From the NCBI GenBank assembly GCA_014800815.1, contig JAAVFI010000025.1, positions 1 through 34,213 of the forward strand: DNA of 34,213 nt, written 5' to 3'. The position numbers and the translations under genes are program-made. Under the pieces are notes generated by a model. It saw only the letters and a program-made list of their open reading frames with translations, searched no databases and had not been told where the DNA came from. How positions within the stretch are numbered: the first letter of the stretch is position 1; each line of letters opens with the position of its first letter. Positions 33,240-34,213 of the stretch are shown in pieces. Source of the stretch: Bacteroidales bacterium. Its GTDB lineage: Bacteria; Bacteroidota; Bacteroidia; Bacteroidales; Muribaculaceae.

Positions 33240-33997
33240 AAACCGCCTTTATCACTGGTGGCTCCACGGGTATCGGTGCAGCCACTGTCCGAAAATTCAT
33301 AACCGAAGGCTGGAACGTAGCCTTCTTTGATTTCAACGAAGAAGCAGCGCGAGCCCTCGTCGAAGAGATTGCCGAGCCCGAAAGACTCATGTTCCTCTGC
33401 GGCGATATCCGCACCAAAAGCGAAATCTTCGCCGCCGTCGATGCCGCTGCCGCCCGCTTTGGAAGCATCGACAGCGTATTCGCCAACGCAGGCATACACC
33501 GCCGCAACACCGTGCTCGACATCACCGACGAAGAACTCGACCGAGTGATACACACCAACATCTACGGCACCGTCAACACCCTCCGCGCCGCCGTCCCTCA
33601 CCTCATCAAAGCAGGCGGAGGCACTATCGTAATCAACTCCTCCGACCAATTCTTCATCGGCAAAGCACACTCCTTCGCCTACGGCATGACCAAAGGAGCT
33701 CTCGGCCAGATATCCCGCAGCCTCTCTATTGACCTCGGCCCCTACAACATCCGCGTAAACGCGATTTGCCCCGGCACAATCCACACCCCCCTTGTCGACA
33801 ACATCTTCGAGAAATTCTCAAAAGTAGACAATAAATCCATCGAAGAATACTGGCAGGAAGAAAACGCCCTCTTCGCCCGCGGCTCAGCAGGCCGTCCCGA
33901 AGAAGTAGCCGAACTCGTCTACTTCCTCGCCTCCGACAAATCCTCATTCTGCACCGGCGGCCAATACCTCATCGACGGCGGCCTCGTCGCCCGCTGA
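33236..33997 (+). CDS. SDR family oxidoreductase
   Basis: A classical short-chain dehydrogenase of 253 residues. The NAD(P)-binding GGSTGIG is at 8-14, NAG at 84-86, and the catalytic set is N108, S136, Y149 and K153 (YGMTK). The end has 'SSFCTGGQYLIDGGLVAR', the usual SDR C-terminus. An Asp in 'FDFNEEAA' (D32) at the end of strand 2 points to NAD rather than NADP. The substrate is open (sugar alcohol, steroid or fatty acyl are all possible). Last gene of the unit, overlapping the EFR1 gene by ATGA. Confidence 0.94.
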   Translation: MKTAFITGGSTGIGAATVRKFITEGWNVAFFDFNEEAARALVEEIAEPERLMFLCGDIRTKSEIFAAVDAAAARFGSIDSVFANAGIHRRNTVLDITDEELDRVIHTNIYGTVNTLRAAVPHLIKAGGGTIVINSSDQFFIGKAHSFAYGMTKGALGQISRSLSIDLGPYNIRVNAICPGTIHTPLVDNIFEKFSKVDNKSIEEYWQEENALFARGSAGRPEEVAELVYFLASDKSSFCTGGQYLIDGGLVAR

Positions 33998-34023
33998 CAC
34001 ACCTTTCAACTAACATATTTATT

Positions 34024-34046
34024 GCTGAATAAAGAAACTATTCAGC
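34024..34046 (+). terminator. hairpin after the SDR gene, possible terminator
   Basis: A perfect 8-bp stem GCTGAATA/TATTCAGC (34024-34031 with 34039-34046) with a 7-base loop starts 27 bases past the stop codon. No T-run follows. The remaining 170 bases to the window end hold no gene. Confidence 0.5.
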
Positions 34047-34082
34047 GAATAGTAAACCTTTAAGTGTTTGATTATCAGTGTA

Positions 34083-34109
34083 GGGACGCACCCTGGTGCA
34101 CTGCTGTCC
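34083..34109. repeat. degenerate palindrome (GGGACGCACC...GGTGC...GTCC)
   Basis: GCACC-CT-GGTGC (34088-34099) is a tight inverted repeat with outer GGGAC (34083) and GTCC (34106-34109) that no longer align exactly. It resembles the 'GGGACGCACC' palindromes I associate with intergenic regions of many Bacteroidetes, but this is from memory. Confidence 0.35.
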
Positions 34110-34163
34110 ACGGAAAATTTTAACAATCGCTCATAGATTGCGTATTTACAGATAGTTATATTG

Positions 34164-34212
34164 TATTTTTGCTGTCGGAGGATTTTAAAATGAATTTTCT
34201 GAGCTATCTTTG
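34164..34212 (+). promoter_or_regulatory. two -7 elements for a gene beyond the right edge
   Basis: TATTTTTG (34164-34171) and TATCTTTG (34205-34212) both fit TAnnTTTG. The second has ATTT at the -33 position with 19-base spacing (one match short of good). The gene itself is outside the window. Confidence 0.5.
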
Positions 34213-34213
34213 C

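Overview
The window reads as a chromosomal segment of a Bacteroidales bacterium, most likely Muribaculaceae or a close relative. The family assignment is inference. What supports it: several genes are preceded by the Bacteroidetes sigma-ABfr promoter (TTTG, 19 bases, TAnnTTTG), which is exact at the M48 peptidase and tRNA-Thr genes. Obvious Shine-Dalgarno sequences are lacking. The families present (DUF4270, head-GIN/DUF2807, OmpP1/FadL-type barrel, DUF2027-Smr, EFR1 ferredoxin, short glycogen-synthase-like protein) are typical of Bacteroidales.

Left half (1 to about 15.7 kb) is almost all on the minus strand. It holds the start of an ECF sigma factor gene, a secreted M48 peptidase divergent from a small membrane protein, a tRNA-Thr(CGU) with its own promoter and terminator, and a DUF4270 lipoprotein with a glycogen-synthase-like protein. 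A tightly packed six-gene unit follows: DsbD-alpha-like protein, dsbD, mazG, topB, a FeoB-associated Cys-rich peptide and a TM2/zinc-ribbon protein. Beyond it lie an envelope pair (Trp/Gly-rich secreted protein plus FadL-like barrel), an HdeD/DUF308 membrane protein and an ABC-type ATPase fused to a DUF4435 (TOPRIM-like) domain.

Right half (15.8 to 34 kb) is on the plus strand. It holds an MFS sugar transporter, a glycerate kinase, a repeat-filled 1.2 kb gap, then dusB, a head-GIN protein and a polysaccharide flippase. A 0.57 kb non-coding gap with two copies of a structured element follows, then a PAP2 phosphatase and a secreted TonB_C/TPR protein. Next are udk-lptB, then glnS, a TPR protein, cdsA, a DUF2027-Smr protein, an EFR1 ferredoxin and an SDR oxidoreductase. 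Many of the last genes overlap by ATGA.

The two most unusual parts are non-coding. (1) At 18660-19718 a unit of about 450 bp is repeated two and a third times. Its best conserved part is a complete mini-gene: sigma-ABfr-type promoter, about 64 nt of transcript and an intrinsic terminator. This looks like a triplicated small RNA. (2) At 23241-23390 and 23484-23633 two elements of exactly 150 bp share fixed sequence blocks, while their helices differ in sequence yet keep pairing. This is the pattern of a structured RNA, here upstream of the PAP2 gene. Neither was recognised as a known family. Other points: a flippase with no ATG/GTG/TTG at its natural N-terminus, a PARIS/OLD-like ATPase-DUF4435 protein, and an N-terminally extended LptB.
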